From contig CP070677.1 of the NCBI GenBank assembly GCA_020352495.1, positions 2,644,039 to 2,678,093 of the forward strand: a stretch of DNA of 34,055 nucleotides. Reading direction: 5' to 3'. A program made the position numbers and the translations under genes. Below are positions 16,687 to 23,846 of this stretch, one piece after another; the stretch's first letter is position 1, and each line of letters begins with the position of its first letter. The stretch is from Candidatus Latescibacterota bacterium. GTDB lineage: Bacteria; Krumholzibacteriota; Krumholzibacteriia; WVZY01. Below the pieces are notes generated by a model, which saw only the letters and a program-made list of their open reading frames with translations, made no database searches and was not told where the DNA came from.

Positions 16687-17388
16687 TTATCTCCTCTTGA
16701 TCAGTGCTTGGGTGAAGAAGATTCCTCCAAAATGCATTATCTTCGAGAACGGGACGTAAATGATCAGCACCATGGCCAGCAACGCGTGGACCTGAAACAT
16801 ACCGTTGTTCACAACAATCGGCGAGAAAGTAACGAGCGATCGGGCCCATGCACGTGTCTCCGCGAGCTCGAAATGCGTGCCAAAGCGCATCAAGTCTCCG
16901 GTAAATATGATTGCGATCAGAAGCAGCAGCGCGAAAAAGTCGCTGAAGTTGGAGATCTCGCGTGTACGTTGTTGGACGATTCGCCGGAATAAAAGGAGTA
17001 GCCCGGTTGCCAACAGCACAACCCCGGCCGCTCCACCGAGGGTCGAAGACATGGCGTCGATGCCTTCCGGCGAGACACCGATACTCATCAACACGCGATC
17101 GATCAGTCCCGTAAAGACGCGGATGTGGCCGAGAAAAACCAGGGCGAGAGTGGCATGAAACACCCAGGCGAAGAACCACAAGACCCTATCTCCCCGGAAA
17201 AGACTGGGGAAGAAAAAGGTTTCGGCTAGAACACCCCCGGTTGCCGAGCCCCCCGCCGGAAACAGTGTCATCTTTCCTGGCTGGGGCGTCTTGAACCAGG
17301 TGTAAAAACGGTTGATCATCCCGGCCGCGAAAACCACAACGGCCAGGTAGGGGAGAACCCCCAAGACAAAAAAGGATGCTGAGTTCAT
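16687..17388 (-). CDS. DsrM/NarI-like b-type cytochrome membrane subunit
   Basis: The 233-residue protein starts at ATG 17388 (AGAGAGG upstream) and has about five membrane helices of the nitrate-reductase gamma/DsrM fold. Histidines positioned in helices (H78, H88, H201, H219) are candidate ligands for two haem b groups. It is shorter than typical DsrM (about 330 residues). Its stop overlaps the first ATG of the DsrK-like gene (TAATG), so the pair is coupled and should form one membrane complex moving electrons between quinone and the cytoplasmic Fe-S protein. A frame extension upstream of MNSASFF overlaps the DsrC-like gene end and is rejected. NarI of a true nitrate reductase is unlikely, as there is no NarGH. 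Confidence 0.87.
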   Translation of the reverse strand: MNSASFFVLGVLPYLAVVVFAAGMINRFYTWFKTPQPGKMTLFPAGGSATGGVLAETFFFPSLFRGDRVLWFFAWVFHATLALVFLGHIRVFTGLIDRVLMSIGVSPEGIDAMSSTLGGAAGVVLLATGLLLLFRRIVQQRTREISNFSDFFALLLLIAIIFTGDLMRFGTHFELAETRAWARSLVTFSPIVVNNGMFQVHALLAMVLIIYVPFSKIMHFGGIFFTQALIKRR

Positions 17389-17419
17389 TTGATGCCTCTC
17401 TGGGTTGTTTGACGTGTGC

Positions 17420-17734
17420 TCACAGACATCCACTCGGTCGTGGCAAACCGGCCAGCCGATACGCGCCCTTGGCGATCCCACACGGAAACAGCTCACAAAT
17501 GTGCCGGGAAGACATGTCGGTGGCTTTGGCGATTTTTACGACGGGTGGCCCTTCGCGATGCTTCTGGTAGTACGCGCGCACGAATTCGATGATTTTCCAG
17601 TGCTCGTCGGTGAGAGGTCCGAGGTCGTTTCGCTCGGCCAGTTCCCGGGCTACTCTTCGGGACCAACCGGAGTCTTCGCTGAGCAGAAAACCGTCGCCGT
17701 CCAGCAAATCCTCCCTGAGTGCTCCTGCATCCAT
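17420..17734 (-). CDS. TusE/DsrC-family protein retaining only the C-terminal cysteine
   Basis: This 104-residue protein is a single DsrC/TusE domain: WSRRVARELAERND, HWKIIEFVRAYYQKH, then ELFPCGIAKGAYRLAGLPRPSGCL at the C-terminus. The penultimate cysteine (C103, CysA) is present. The CysB position is tyrosine (Y92, in GAYRLAG instead of GACRLAG), with the canonical ten-residue spacing. Extra cysteines are C80 and C85. A protein with CysA alone is TusE-like, a persulfide carrier, not a full DsrC trisulfide carrier. GGAGG lies seven bases before ATG 17734. It is the first gene of the operon with the DsrMK-like pair, Rrf2 and the tandem DsrC, which suggests service to that complex rather than tRNA thiolation. 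Confidence 0.88.
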   Translation of the reverse strand: MDAGALREDLLDGDGFLLSEDSGWSRRVARELAERNDLGPLTDEHWKIIEFVRAYYQKHREGPPVVKIAKATDMSSRHICELFPCGIAKGAYRLAGLPRPSGCL

Positions 17735-18015
17735 CTTGTTACCTCCGGATGGAAGGCTGGGAGCGTTCTACGGTGTCGAGCGAAGCGGAAGAAGAGCATC
17801 AGGAAGGCTTGACGAGCCTTTCCCGAGTCTTTAGATTGAGGGAGTGAAACGCACGACAGCCGTTGTGCATTCACGCCTGGCTCGACGGGTTGGTTTTGAC
17901 TGGCCTCCCGTCGGGCCCTTTTTTCCGGTTTCACCCGGCCGGGGCGAAGAACGCCCCCAGTTCCCATGGTTCTGTCCGGGGATGGCTTCCCCGGACGGTT
18001 AACAGCATAAGCGGC
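17735..18015. other. intergenic region upstream of the DsrC-like operon, with two hairpins
   Basis: No gene is visible. AAGGCT-TGACG-AGCCTT (17804-17820) lies about 70-86 bases before the TusE-like start and would be in its leader or operator. GTCCGGGGA-TGGCT-TCCCCGGAC (17974-17996) is a perfect 9-bp stem just after the stop of the upstream regulator gene (minus strand), so it may end that transcript, although no T-run follows. A clear sigma-70 promoter for the operon was not found here. Confidence 0.45.
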
Positions 18016-18786
18016 CTAGTCCGTCCTGTGTTGACCCTCCTTTTTCAGGCATTCGATTATTTCTCCGATTTCACCTATGCCAAAGGGTCGCTCCATACGA
18101 GCGAAAAACTCCTTGTCGCATTCCGGGGGAAACTCATCCTCTCTCCCGGCGAGTACGACTCGCACCGAGGGAATCCTAGGGTCGTGTAACAGGTGGTGAC
18201 TGATGTCGCTGCTGGCCTGACGACCAATAGAGCAGTCCACCACGGCAAAATCGGGGCGGAAATCCGTGATCTTCAATGAACAGATGTACTCGCAATCGGC
18301 GATTTCCAGATTGAAGTCCGCGGTATCCTCGGCGCGCCGCAGATCCGCGGTCAACGTTTCGTCGTCGGTCACCACAAGCACGTTGGTGCGTTGTTCATGA
18401 ACCAGTCGGTAATATTCGCATTCGTCACAAGTGCTTTTACAGAAAGCTTTGAGATGACCGGATTGAGGGGCGAGTTTGGCGACCTCGTAACATCGTTGGG
18501 CGCGCATGAGGTAGACGGCACATCCGGCGCAGTTTTCCGGAAGGCCACCGTTCCCGTAGAATTCCCAACAGTATTCAAAAGGTTTCGGGCGTGGACTTGT
18601 CGTGCCTGTGGGTGAATTTTGGAGGTCGTTACTAATACGGCTCAGATCGCGCGGGTCGATTCGGTGGTGCCCCCCGGCGGTACGCCAGGCTGGCAGTCGG
18701 CCCGAACGGATCCATTTCAAAACCGTATCTGGGGTGACCGCCAAAATGGTGGCCGCCTGCCCGGTCGTGAGGTAGTTCGAAGCCAT
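18016..18786 (-). CDS. MerR/excisionase-type HTH regulator with Cys-rich linker and receiver-like domain
   Basis: The 256-residue protein has three parts. Residues 1-52 are an excisionase/MerR-type helix-turn-helix (LTTGQAATILAVTPDTVLKWIRSGRLP, shown here only as family signature of start, middle and wing RTAGGHHRI). Residues 70-127 form a cysteine-rich segment with C73, C86, C89, C99, C116, C120 and C123, fit to bind an Fe-S cluster or zinc. Residues about 134-250 resemble a response-regulator receiver (NVLVVTDDE, a possible phospho-site D184 in AVVDCSIG, and RPFG), though the conserved lysine is arginine. It is likely a cytoplasmic transcription factor combining redox sensing with a receiver. 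No histidine kinase is adjacent. Three iteron-like repeats lie upstream of its own promoter. Confidence 0.8.
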   Translation of the reverse strand: MASNYLTTGQAATILAVTPDTVLKWIRSGRLPAWRTAGGHHRIDPRDLSRISNDLQNSPTGTTSPRPKPFEYCWEFYGNGGLPENCAGCAVYLMRAQRCYEVAKLAPQSGHLKAFCKSTCDECEYYRLVHEQRTNVLVVTDDETLTADLRRAEDTADFNLEIADCEYICSLKITDFRPDFAVVDCSIGRQASSDISHHLLHDPRIPSVRVVLAGREDEFPPECDKEFFARMERPFGIGEIGEIIECLKKEGQHRTD

Positions 18787-18820
18787 AGAAATAACCCTTT
18801 TTATGGGTTTTATTGATTTG

Positions 18821-18849
18821 ATTTTCCCCTATTTCAGCGAGGGTGTCAA
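18821..18849 (-). promoter_or_regulatory. promoter of the HTH/Cys-rich regulator gene
   Basis: On the minus strand TTGACA (18849-18844) is followed after 17 bases by GAAAAT (18826-18821), about 35 bases before the start codon. The -35 is a perfect match and the -10 is weak, which suits an activator-dependent promoter. Confidence 0.55.
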
Positions 18850-18856
18850 GAAATAC

Positions 18857-18884
18857 TTATCGATTTTATCGGATTTATCGGATT
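18857..18884 (-). repeat. three iteron-like direct repeats TTATCG(G)ATT
   Basis: On the plus strand TTATCGATT (18857-18865), TTATCGGATT (18866-18875) and TTATCGGATT (18875-18884) stand head to tail, one helical turn apart. They begin eight bases upstream of the -35 box of the regulator gene on the minus strand. Spacing of about 10 bp puts all copies on one face of the helix, as for an activator or autoregulator. Too few copies are present to call a replication origin. Confidence 0.6.
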
Positions 18885-18982
18885 GGGGAGTCTTTTATAA
18901 ACAGCTCGTACAATGACCGTTAGGTGTGATGCTTACCCCGCGGCATGATCGTGGACACCCGAATGAGACCTGTTCCCATCGG

Positions 18983-19015
18983 GGCATCAACACTCGACGG
19001 CGACACGCCGATGCC
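18983..19015 (-). terminator. hairpin after wtpC
   Basis: CGGCG-ACA-CGCCG (18998-19010) is flanked by partly pairing GGCAT/ATGCC arms immediately after the wtpC stop on the minus strand. No T-run follows, so intrinsic termination is uncertain. The region 18885-18982 shows no gene. Confidence 0.3.
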
Positions 19016-20056
19016 TCAAAAACAATGCACGGAAGAACTCTTGAACGTTGCGTGGAGCTGTGTCCCCGACTGAACATCGAGCTTTTCGAATGATGCATAG
19101 GTGAGAAGCACGTCGAGTTTCATTTCGTTGACGGCGACTCGGACATTGACCAGCACATCGTGAAATTCCCAGCTTTCCACGACACACCGAAACTGATTTC
19201 TCGCACTGGACTCAAACGGTTCCCGTGAAAGGATGATCTCCTCGGGTCGGATCCATATGTGCCGGTAGGCGTCCTCCCTCTCCCCCACGTGAATATTCAC
19301 CCCATCCACATGGCAGGATCCGTCCTCGAACCCGCTTGCCGCAAAGATATTCCGCATACCAAGAACACGTGCCACGTCTTTGTCGGTGGGTTTTCGAAAG
19401 AGCTCGGCCGGCACGCCGATCTGACGAAGCCGTCCGTCGAGCATGACTCCCACACGGTGGCCCACCGTGAGCGCCTCATGGACGTCGTGTGTCACATGCA
19501 CAAACGTGGTACCCGTTGTCTCCTGTGCGTGCTTGAGTTGGCGCCTGAGCCGCCGCCGGAGCCGCAGGTCGACAGCCGACAGCGGTTCGTCGAGGAGCAG
19601 CAGTTGGGGTTCGACGACCAGGGCACGGGCCAGAGCCGCACGCTGTTGTTCGCCACCGGAGAGTGTGTCGGGCATGCGTCCGAGAAGCGGTTCGATGTCC
19701 AGATCTCTCGCTGCGTCCAACGTTTTCTCTTCCGCTTCAGCTTTTGACCAACCTCTCGATCTCAAGCCGTAGGCGATGTTTTCCGACACCGTCATGTGCG
19801 AAAACAACGCATAATCCTGGTACATGATGCCAAACCCACGACGCTCCGGAGCCAGCGTTGTGATGTCTCTTCCGCACCAGTACAGCCGCCCCGAATCGGG
19901 CCGGAGGAGCCCCGCGATGATCTCGAGCAGCACGGTCTTCCCCACCCCTGAGGGGCCGACGAGAACGAGGTACTCACCTTCGTGTACCGTAAGATCGAGA
20001 CCAGGAAGCTTGAAGTCGCCCAGCGTCTTCGTCACGGTTTTGAGTTCGAGTGTCAT
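19016..20056 (-). CDS. wtpC: tungstate/molybdate ABC transporter ATP-binding protein
   Basis: The 346-residue ATPase has Walker A GPSGVGKT (34-41), signature LSGGEQQR (132-139), Walker B LLLLDEP (152-158) and switch H180. The C-terminal part (about 270-346) is a TOBE-type oxyanion-sensing region, as in ModC/WtpC. ATG 20056 lies right after GGAGGTGAG and overlaps the TGA of the permease gene (ATGA), so the longer frame upstream is rejected. It powers import with the WtpB-like permease and WtpA-like binding protein encoded just before it. Assignment as WtpC rather than ModC rests on the partner proteins; sulfate or other oxyanions are less likely given the moeA neighbour. Confidence 0.9.
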   Translation of the reverse strand: MTLELKTVTKTLGDFKLPGLDLTVHEGEYLVLVGPSGVGKTVLLEIIAGLLRPDSGRLYWCGRDITTLAPERRGFGIMYQDYALFSHMTVSENIAYGLRSRGWSKAEAEEKTLDAARDLDIEPLLGRMPDTLSGGEQQRAALARALVVEPQLLLLDEPLSAVDLRLRRRLRRQLKHAQETTGTTFVHVTHDVHEALTVGHRVGVMLDGRLRQIGVPAELFRKPTDKDVARVLGMRNIFAASGFEDGSCHVDGVNIHVGEREDAYRHIWIRPEEIILSREPFESSARNQFRCVVESWEFHDVLVNVRVAVNEMKLDVLLTYASFEKLDVQSGTQLHATFKSSSVHCF

Positions 20057-20850
20057 CTCACCTCCCCCCGCTTCGGTCTCGAGAGAAATCGCAATAGGGC
20101 GAATCCGATGACACAAACCAATATGAGAACCACGGCGGCCGCACGCGCGTACGTCAATCCAAAATCGGAAAAACGTTGGAAAACGAGGATGGGTGTCGTC
20201 ATTGGGTGATACGCAATGATGATCACCGCGCCAAATTCGCTGATACCGCGCGCCCACATCAGCACCATTCCCGAGAAGACCGCACGCCACGCCAACGGGA
20301 GCGAAATCGTAAAAAACACCCGCGAGGGTCGTGCGCCCAGTGTCCGGGCGACGTTCTCAAGACGTACGGGCACCGCGGTGAACCCCTCGCGCGCCGCATT
20401 GACGAGAAACGGTACCGACACAAAAGCCATCGCGGTGGCGATACCGGCTTCTTCGCCGACGAATTCGATTCCCAACGGACCGGCGATCTTTTGGGCGAGC
20501 GAGTGCCGTCCGATCACGGTGAGTAACGCAAGACCGGCGGCGGAGTGCGGGATCATTATGGGAAGATCGATGACACCGAGAACCAACGACCGGCCAGGAA
20601 AACGCGCGTGCGCGAGGAGATACGCCAGTGGCACGCCAAACAATATGCTGATGATCGTCGCCACACCGGCGGCCCGGAGCGTCAAAAAAATAGACGCCCA
20701 AAGCTCCCTGTCGCCCAACGCTTCGGACAGTTCCGACGCGGAACTGTCGAGTGTGATCCGCACGAGCGGGGCCACGATGAACAACAGCATCAACGCGCCC
20801 AGCAGAAAAAATGCGAGATGAAAAAACGACGGCCGGCTCCCAAAGATCAT
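20053..20850 (-). CDS. wtpB: tungstate/molybdate ABC transporter permease
   Basis: A 265-residue inner-membrane protein with about six helices and the ABC permease EAA-type loop (VARTLGARPSRVFFTISLPLA, middle shown by family pattern only). The segment DLPIMIPHSAAGLALL is typical of WtpB/ModB/CysTW-type permeases. It forms the channel for the oxyanion handed over by WtpA. It overlaps wtpC by four bases (ATGA), and wtpA ends 87 bases upstream. ATG 20850 has a weak G-rich ribosome site. Confidence 0.9.
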   Translation of the reverse strand: MIFGSRPSFFHLAFFLLGALMLLFIVAPLVRITLDSSASELSEALGDRELWASIFLTLRAAGVATIISILFGVPLAYLLAHARFPGRSLVLGVIDLPIMIPHSAAGLALLTVIGRHSLAQKIAGPLGIEFVGEEAGIATAMAFVSVPFLVNAAREGFTAVPVRLENVARTLGARPSRVFFTISLPLAWRAVFSGMVLMWARGISEFGAVIIIAYHPMTTPILVFQRFSDFGLTYARAAAVVLILVCVIGFALLRFLSRPKRGEVR

Positions 20851-20937
20851 TGATGGCCCCCGAGCTCAGTAGCAGGTTCTCTATAGCCGATCGAACGAGG
20901 TGGGCGGTGTGGCGAGTTACGCACACCGATGAGGATT

Positions 20938-21939
20938 CTATTTAGCCACATCTTTCTGCACGCAGAGAGGTCTTAGGGTCTCGGGTATTCCGTCGAAATG
21001 CGCCGTCGACGCTGGAACGATGGGAGGTTGTCCGTTTCGCTCCATGATCTCTTGGCCTTCTGGAGAGAGGAGCAATTTTATCCATTCTTCGGCAAGTTCC
21101 CGATTCTCGCTGATCCGAGGAATCGTCACACCGTATACCATCGGTGCGCCGGTACGTTCGATATACTCCCCCGGTTTTTTCCCTGTCAGACTCAATTTTG
21201 CCGTCGCGTACAACTCGCCGAGATCCGACGACTTGAGATTCACCTCATCGGGCAATACGATGTACTCGAGACGGTGTTGGATCGCGACGGAACGGTAAAT
21301 AAAGATATAGTCGAGTTCCCCGGATTCCAAGAGCGCGAGGAGATCCGTCTCTTTGGGGCGGATGAATTTGCGGCCACCCTTCTCCTCGAGCTTTTTTGCG
21401 AGCCCCGGCTGGGAGAAATAACGTTCCGCCAGCTGGAACACCATCACCGTGCGGTATCCGCACGGATCCCGGTTCGGATCCGAACGCCCAAACCAAACGT
21501 CGTCGGAGAGCAACACCTCCGGCCAGTTCTTGGCCGTAATCGAATCCCGTTGTTTCGAACGTTTCGTGAAGGCGATAATCATCTCGTTCGTTGCAAACCG
21601 TATGCTGTACTCGGCGTGATCGGGGATGAGCAAATTATCGATGACCTCGTAATCGGCGCTCCCCAGAACGTCACAGGGCCGCCCGAGATCACACACCTTT
21701 CGTGCCGTATCGCGGCTTCCCGCCGCTTCGGCTTTGACAGTCACGTTTGGGTACAGCTCGTTAAACTTTCTCGAGATCTCACGAAAAGGGACCGAAAGAC
21801 TCCCCGCATGGAAAATCACGAGCTCACCCATGACATCCCTCTCTTTCTTTGACTGCGCAAAACCGACTTCGGGAGCGGTGCCCCCTCCCACAAAAAGCCC
21901 GATCAGAACAGCAATGACAAGACGACGCTGGATTTCCAT
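20938..21939 (-). CDS. wtpA: tungstate/molybdate-binding periplasmic protein
   Basis: The 333-residue protein begins with a signal peptide (1-29, ending GFAQS) and then LVIFHAGSLSVPF, the start of the oxyanion-binding fold. Other landmarks are EAAGSRDTARKV, DVLGSADYEVI, TNEMIIAFT, SDPNRDPCGYRTVM and FIYRSVAIQH, all characteristic of WtpA rather than classical ModA. WtpA proteins bind tungstate and molybdate tightly by octahedral coordination. It follows moeA by 78 bases on the same strand and precedes wtpB and wtpC, forming a moeA-wtpABC operon. Which metal is physiological cannot be told from sequence. Confidence 0.93.
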   Translation of the reverse strand: MEIQRRLVIAVLIGLFVGGGTAPEVGFAQSKKERDVMGELVIFHAGSLSVPFREISRKFNELYPNVTVKAEAAGSRDTARKVCDLGRPCDVLGSADYEVIDNLLIPDHAEYSIRFATNEMIIAFTKRSKQRDSITAKNWPEVLLSDDVWFGRSDPNRDPCGYRTVMVFQLAERYFSQPGLAKKLEEKGGRKFIRPKETDLLALLESGELDYIFIYRSVAIQHRLEYIVLPDEVNLKSSDLGELYATAKLSLTGKKPGEYIERTGAPMVYGVTIPRISENRELAEEWIKLLLSPEGQEIMERNGQPPIVPASTAHFDGIPETLRPLCVQKDVAK

Positions 21940-22017
21940 ACCGCGGATACTACTTTCCCTCTAATAGTTCGTCATGATTCAGTGTGACACCTGCGCGCTG
22001 AGCCCGGAAAACTGCAG

Positions 22018-23208
22018 CTACCGGCTCCACTCCTCAAACGTCATCATTTTGAGTTCGGCGCCGGCGGGCAGTCGTTCTATGCCGGCGGGAATCATGAGAA
22101 ATCCGTCTGCCCCCATCACCGCGTTGATATGCGCCGAGCCATGATAGACGACCGGCTCCGCAAGTCCCTCGGCGGTGATACGGCTTGGCACAAACGCCAG
22201 ACGGTCACCCGGCTTTTGCCGCCGTTCCTTTGCCAACCGGATCTTGAAAACCTTTGGCTCGTACGTCCATCCCGTGAGCAACCCAACAGCGCGAAGGACA
22301 TAGACGTGAAACGTCACATAAACCGCCACAGGATTGCCTGGTAGACCAAACAGTATTCCCTTCTCACCCGTGGCAAATGTCAATGGCTTCCCCGGCTTTG
22401 TCGCCACACGTGAGATATGAATCTCGAGCCCACATTGCCTTATGGCGTCGGGGACATAATCAAAATCCCCCACGGAGACGCCACCCGAGACCAATACGAT
22501 ATCGGCACGGGTTAGTGCGTTTTGGATCGCCTTTGTGAGTTTTGGGGGATCGTCGGGCAGCACTTCCGAGAGCGTCACGTCAAGCCCCCACCTCCGAGTC
22601 AACTCGCAGAGAAGCGGGCCGTTTGTGTTCATGATCTTGCCCGGGCCAAGATCCGACGGAGAGTCCACGAGCTCATCACCCGTTGCGATCACCGCGGCAC
22701 GAACGGGCTTGGACACCTCGACCGTCGATATTCCGCAACCGGTCAAGTTCGAGATCTCCAAAGGGCCCACCCTCGCTCCCGCTTTGACTATCGTGTCTCC
22801 GACTGCGATGTCCTCGGCTTTCTTGCAGATGTGACGGGAAGCGGACGGTTTTTCGAACTGCACGTACCCGTCCTTTTCGACCGCCTGCTCGATCATGACG
22901 ACCTTGCCGACGCCGGGTGGTACGGGAGCCCCGGTCATTACTTTAACTGTCGTCCCCGGCTCGAGCTTGTCGATCCCCGGTTCCCCCGCGGAGACGACAC
23001 CCACGACCCGATACGTTTCACTCGGGTCGTCCTCCAGGATCGCGTATCCATCCATGGCCGATTTGTCGAACGGTGGCAAATTCACTTTGGATTTTTGATC
23101 GGCGGCAAGAATGCGGCCGGCCGCCTCCCGGACGGGAATCGTCTCGGTTGGCACGCGCCCTCGGATCTTGTCTTGGAGAATCGATATCGCGGTTTCGAGA
23201 GAAATCAT
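22018..23208 (-). CDS. moeA: molybdopterin molybdenumtransferase
   Basis: The 396-residue protein starts at ATG 23208 (GAAGGA seven bases upstream); the frame upstream is rejected as leader. Landmarks of MoeA are PPFDKSAMDGYA (N-terminal), VMTGAPVPPG, the MoCF-binding segment VIATGDELV, NTNGPLL, VSGGVSVGDFDYV and KPGKPLTFA followed by GLPGNPVAVYVTF. It inserts molybdate or tungstate into adenylylated molybdopterin in the cytoplasm. It leads the operon with wtpABC, coupling import and cofactor insertion. Anaerobes using tungsten often have two MoeA versions; whether this one prefers W is unknown. The promoter and a strong leader hairpin lie just upstream. Confidence 0.95.
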   Translation of the reverse strand: MISLETAISILQDKIRGRVPTETIPVREAAGRILAADQKSKVNLPPFDKSAMDGYAILEDDPSETYRVVGVVSAGEPGIDKLEPGTTVKVMTGAPVPPGVGKVVMIEQAVEKDGYVQFEKPSASRHICKKAEDIAVGDTIVKAGARVGPLEISNLTGCGISTVEVSKPVRAAVIATGDELVDSPSDLGPGKIMNTNGPLLCELTRRWGLDVTLSEVLPDDPPKLTKAIQNALTRADIVLVSGGVSVGDFDYVPDAIRQCGLEIHISRVATKPGKPLTFATGEKGILFGLPGNPVAVYVTFHVYVLRAVGLLTGWTYEPKVFKIRLAKERRQKPGDRLAFVPSRITAEGLAEPVVYHGSAHINAVMGADGFLMIPAGIERLPAGAELKMMTFEEWSR

Positions 23209-23273
23209 CGCTAATCCTTCACAGTTTCGAGTCGGGCACGGAGGGTCCCGGCTGTCTGACATGAGAAACATCC

Positions 23274-23305
23274 GCCTGTCTTTCGGGACACGCCCGTAGA
23301 CAGGC
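23274..23305 (-). promoter_or_regulatory. strong 5' leader hairpin of moeA with a competing repeat
   Basis: GCCTGTCT (23274-23281) and AGACAGGC (23298-23305) form a perfect 8-bp stem, extended inside by CGGG/CCCG across small bulges. A second copy of CTGTCT (23252-23257) lies nearer the start codon, so the AGACAG-complementary arm has two possible partners. Mutually exclusive pairings of this kind are typical of regulatory leaders. It does not match the Moco riboswitch as far as I can judge. Confidence 0.5.
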
Positions 23306-23312
23306 TTCGACT

Positions 23313-23341
23313 ATTGTAATCGATCGGGTGAGACATCGTAA
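23313..23341 (-). promoter_or_regulatory. candidate promoter of the moeA-wtpABC operon
   Basis: On the minus strand TTACGA (23341-23336), 17 bases, then TACAAT (23318-23313). Transcription would start near 23306-23305, so the message would open with the hairpin listed at 23274-23305 and have a leader of about 98 bases. The remainder of 23342-23543 shows no gene and must hold the promoter of the plus-strand moaD-like gene, which I could not place. Confidence 0.45.
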
Positions 23342-23543
23342 GGGGTTTCTCTCCTCGAACGCGGACCCGTCCGGTGGGGCATCTTCGAGGTAGTTTTGCG
23401 CACTAGGTGTGGATCGCCCCAGAGGATCTCGCCTCCGGTCTTTTCCCGATTCTGGGGTTTTCAGAACCGCGAATACATGTTTAATTAGATAGAGCAAAAC
23501 GATTTCAGTGGGACCCGTCGTCCCCGCGTCGAAAGGTGATCGC

Positions 23544-23846
23544 ATGGCAGTCAAGGTCCTGCTACCAGCCGTCTTCCGCCGCTTTGTCAATAAACAGGAG
23601 TCCATCGAAATCGAGGCCAAAACGGTGGGCGAACTCTTGAAGAAACTCGTCAGCGAACACGAGTCGCTCGGTCGTGTGTTTCTCAATGACGAGGGCGAAT
23701 TCTTGAGTGCCATCAATGTCTTTGTCAATGACGAGAACATACGTGCTCTCGACGGGTACGACACTGCGCTCGAGGAAGGTGACGTAGTAAACATCGTTCC
23801 TGCAATTGCTGGCGGGACTTGCCAATCAGGCCTTTCCTCGTGGTAG
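23544..23846 (+). CDS. MoaD/ThiS-family ubiquitin-like protein with a C-terminal tail after the diglycine
   Basis: The 100-residue protein starts at ATG 23544 with AAAGGTGAT upstream. It has the beta-grasp pattern of MoaD: VKVLLPAVFRRFVNK, TVGELLKKLVSEH, INVFVNDENIRALDGYDTALEEGD (shown by segments) and VVNIVPAIAGG. In MoaD and ThiS the two glycines end the protein, because the C-terminal carboxylate is adenylylated and thiolated. Here G90-G91 are followed by nine residues (TCQSGLSSW). The tail would have to be cut off, or the protein does not act as a sulfur carrier. It stands divergent to moeA and upstream of the dehydratase operon on the same strand. A sulfur-donor role in molybdopterin or tungstopterin synthesis is the default assignment. 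Confidence 0.85.
   Translation: MAVKVLLPAVFRRFVNKQESIEIEAKTVGELLKKLVSEHESLGRVFLNDEGEFLSAINVFVNDENIRALDGYDTALEEGDVVNIVPAIAGGTCQSGLSSW

Noticed and set aside
15575..16759. Long open frame (394 codons) on the plus strand.
   Set aside because: It is antisense to the DsrK-like gene, whose cluster motifs are unambiguous; the product is rich in His/Arg/Val in shadow-frame fashion.
18857..18884. Reading the three TTATCGGATT repeats as a plasmid-type replication origin.
   Set aside because: Only three copies, no Rep protein nearby, and they sit directly at a promoter, so a regulatory role is more likely.
23209..23312. Possible Moco/Tuco riboswitch in the moeA leader.
   Set aside because: A strong hairpin exists, but the leader seems too short and I could not recognise the conserved Moco motif. 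It is recorded as an unnamed leader structure instead.
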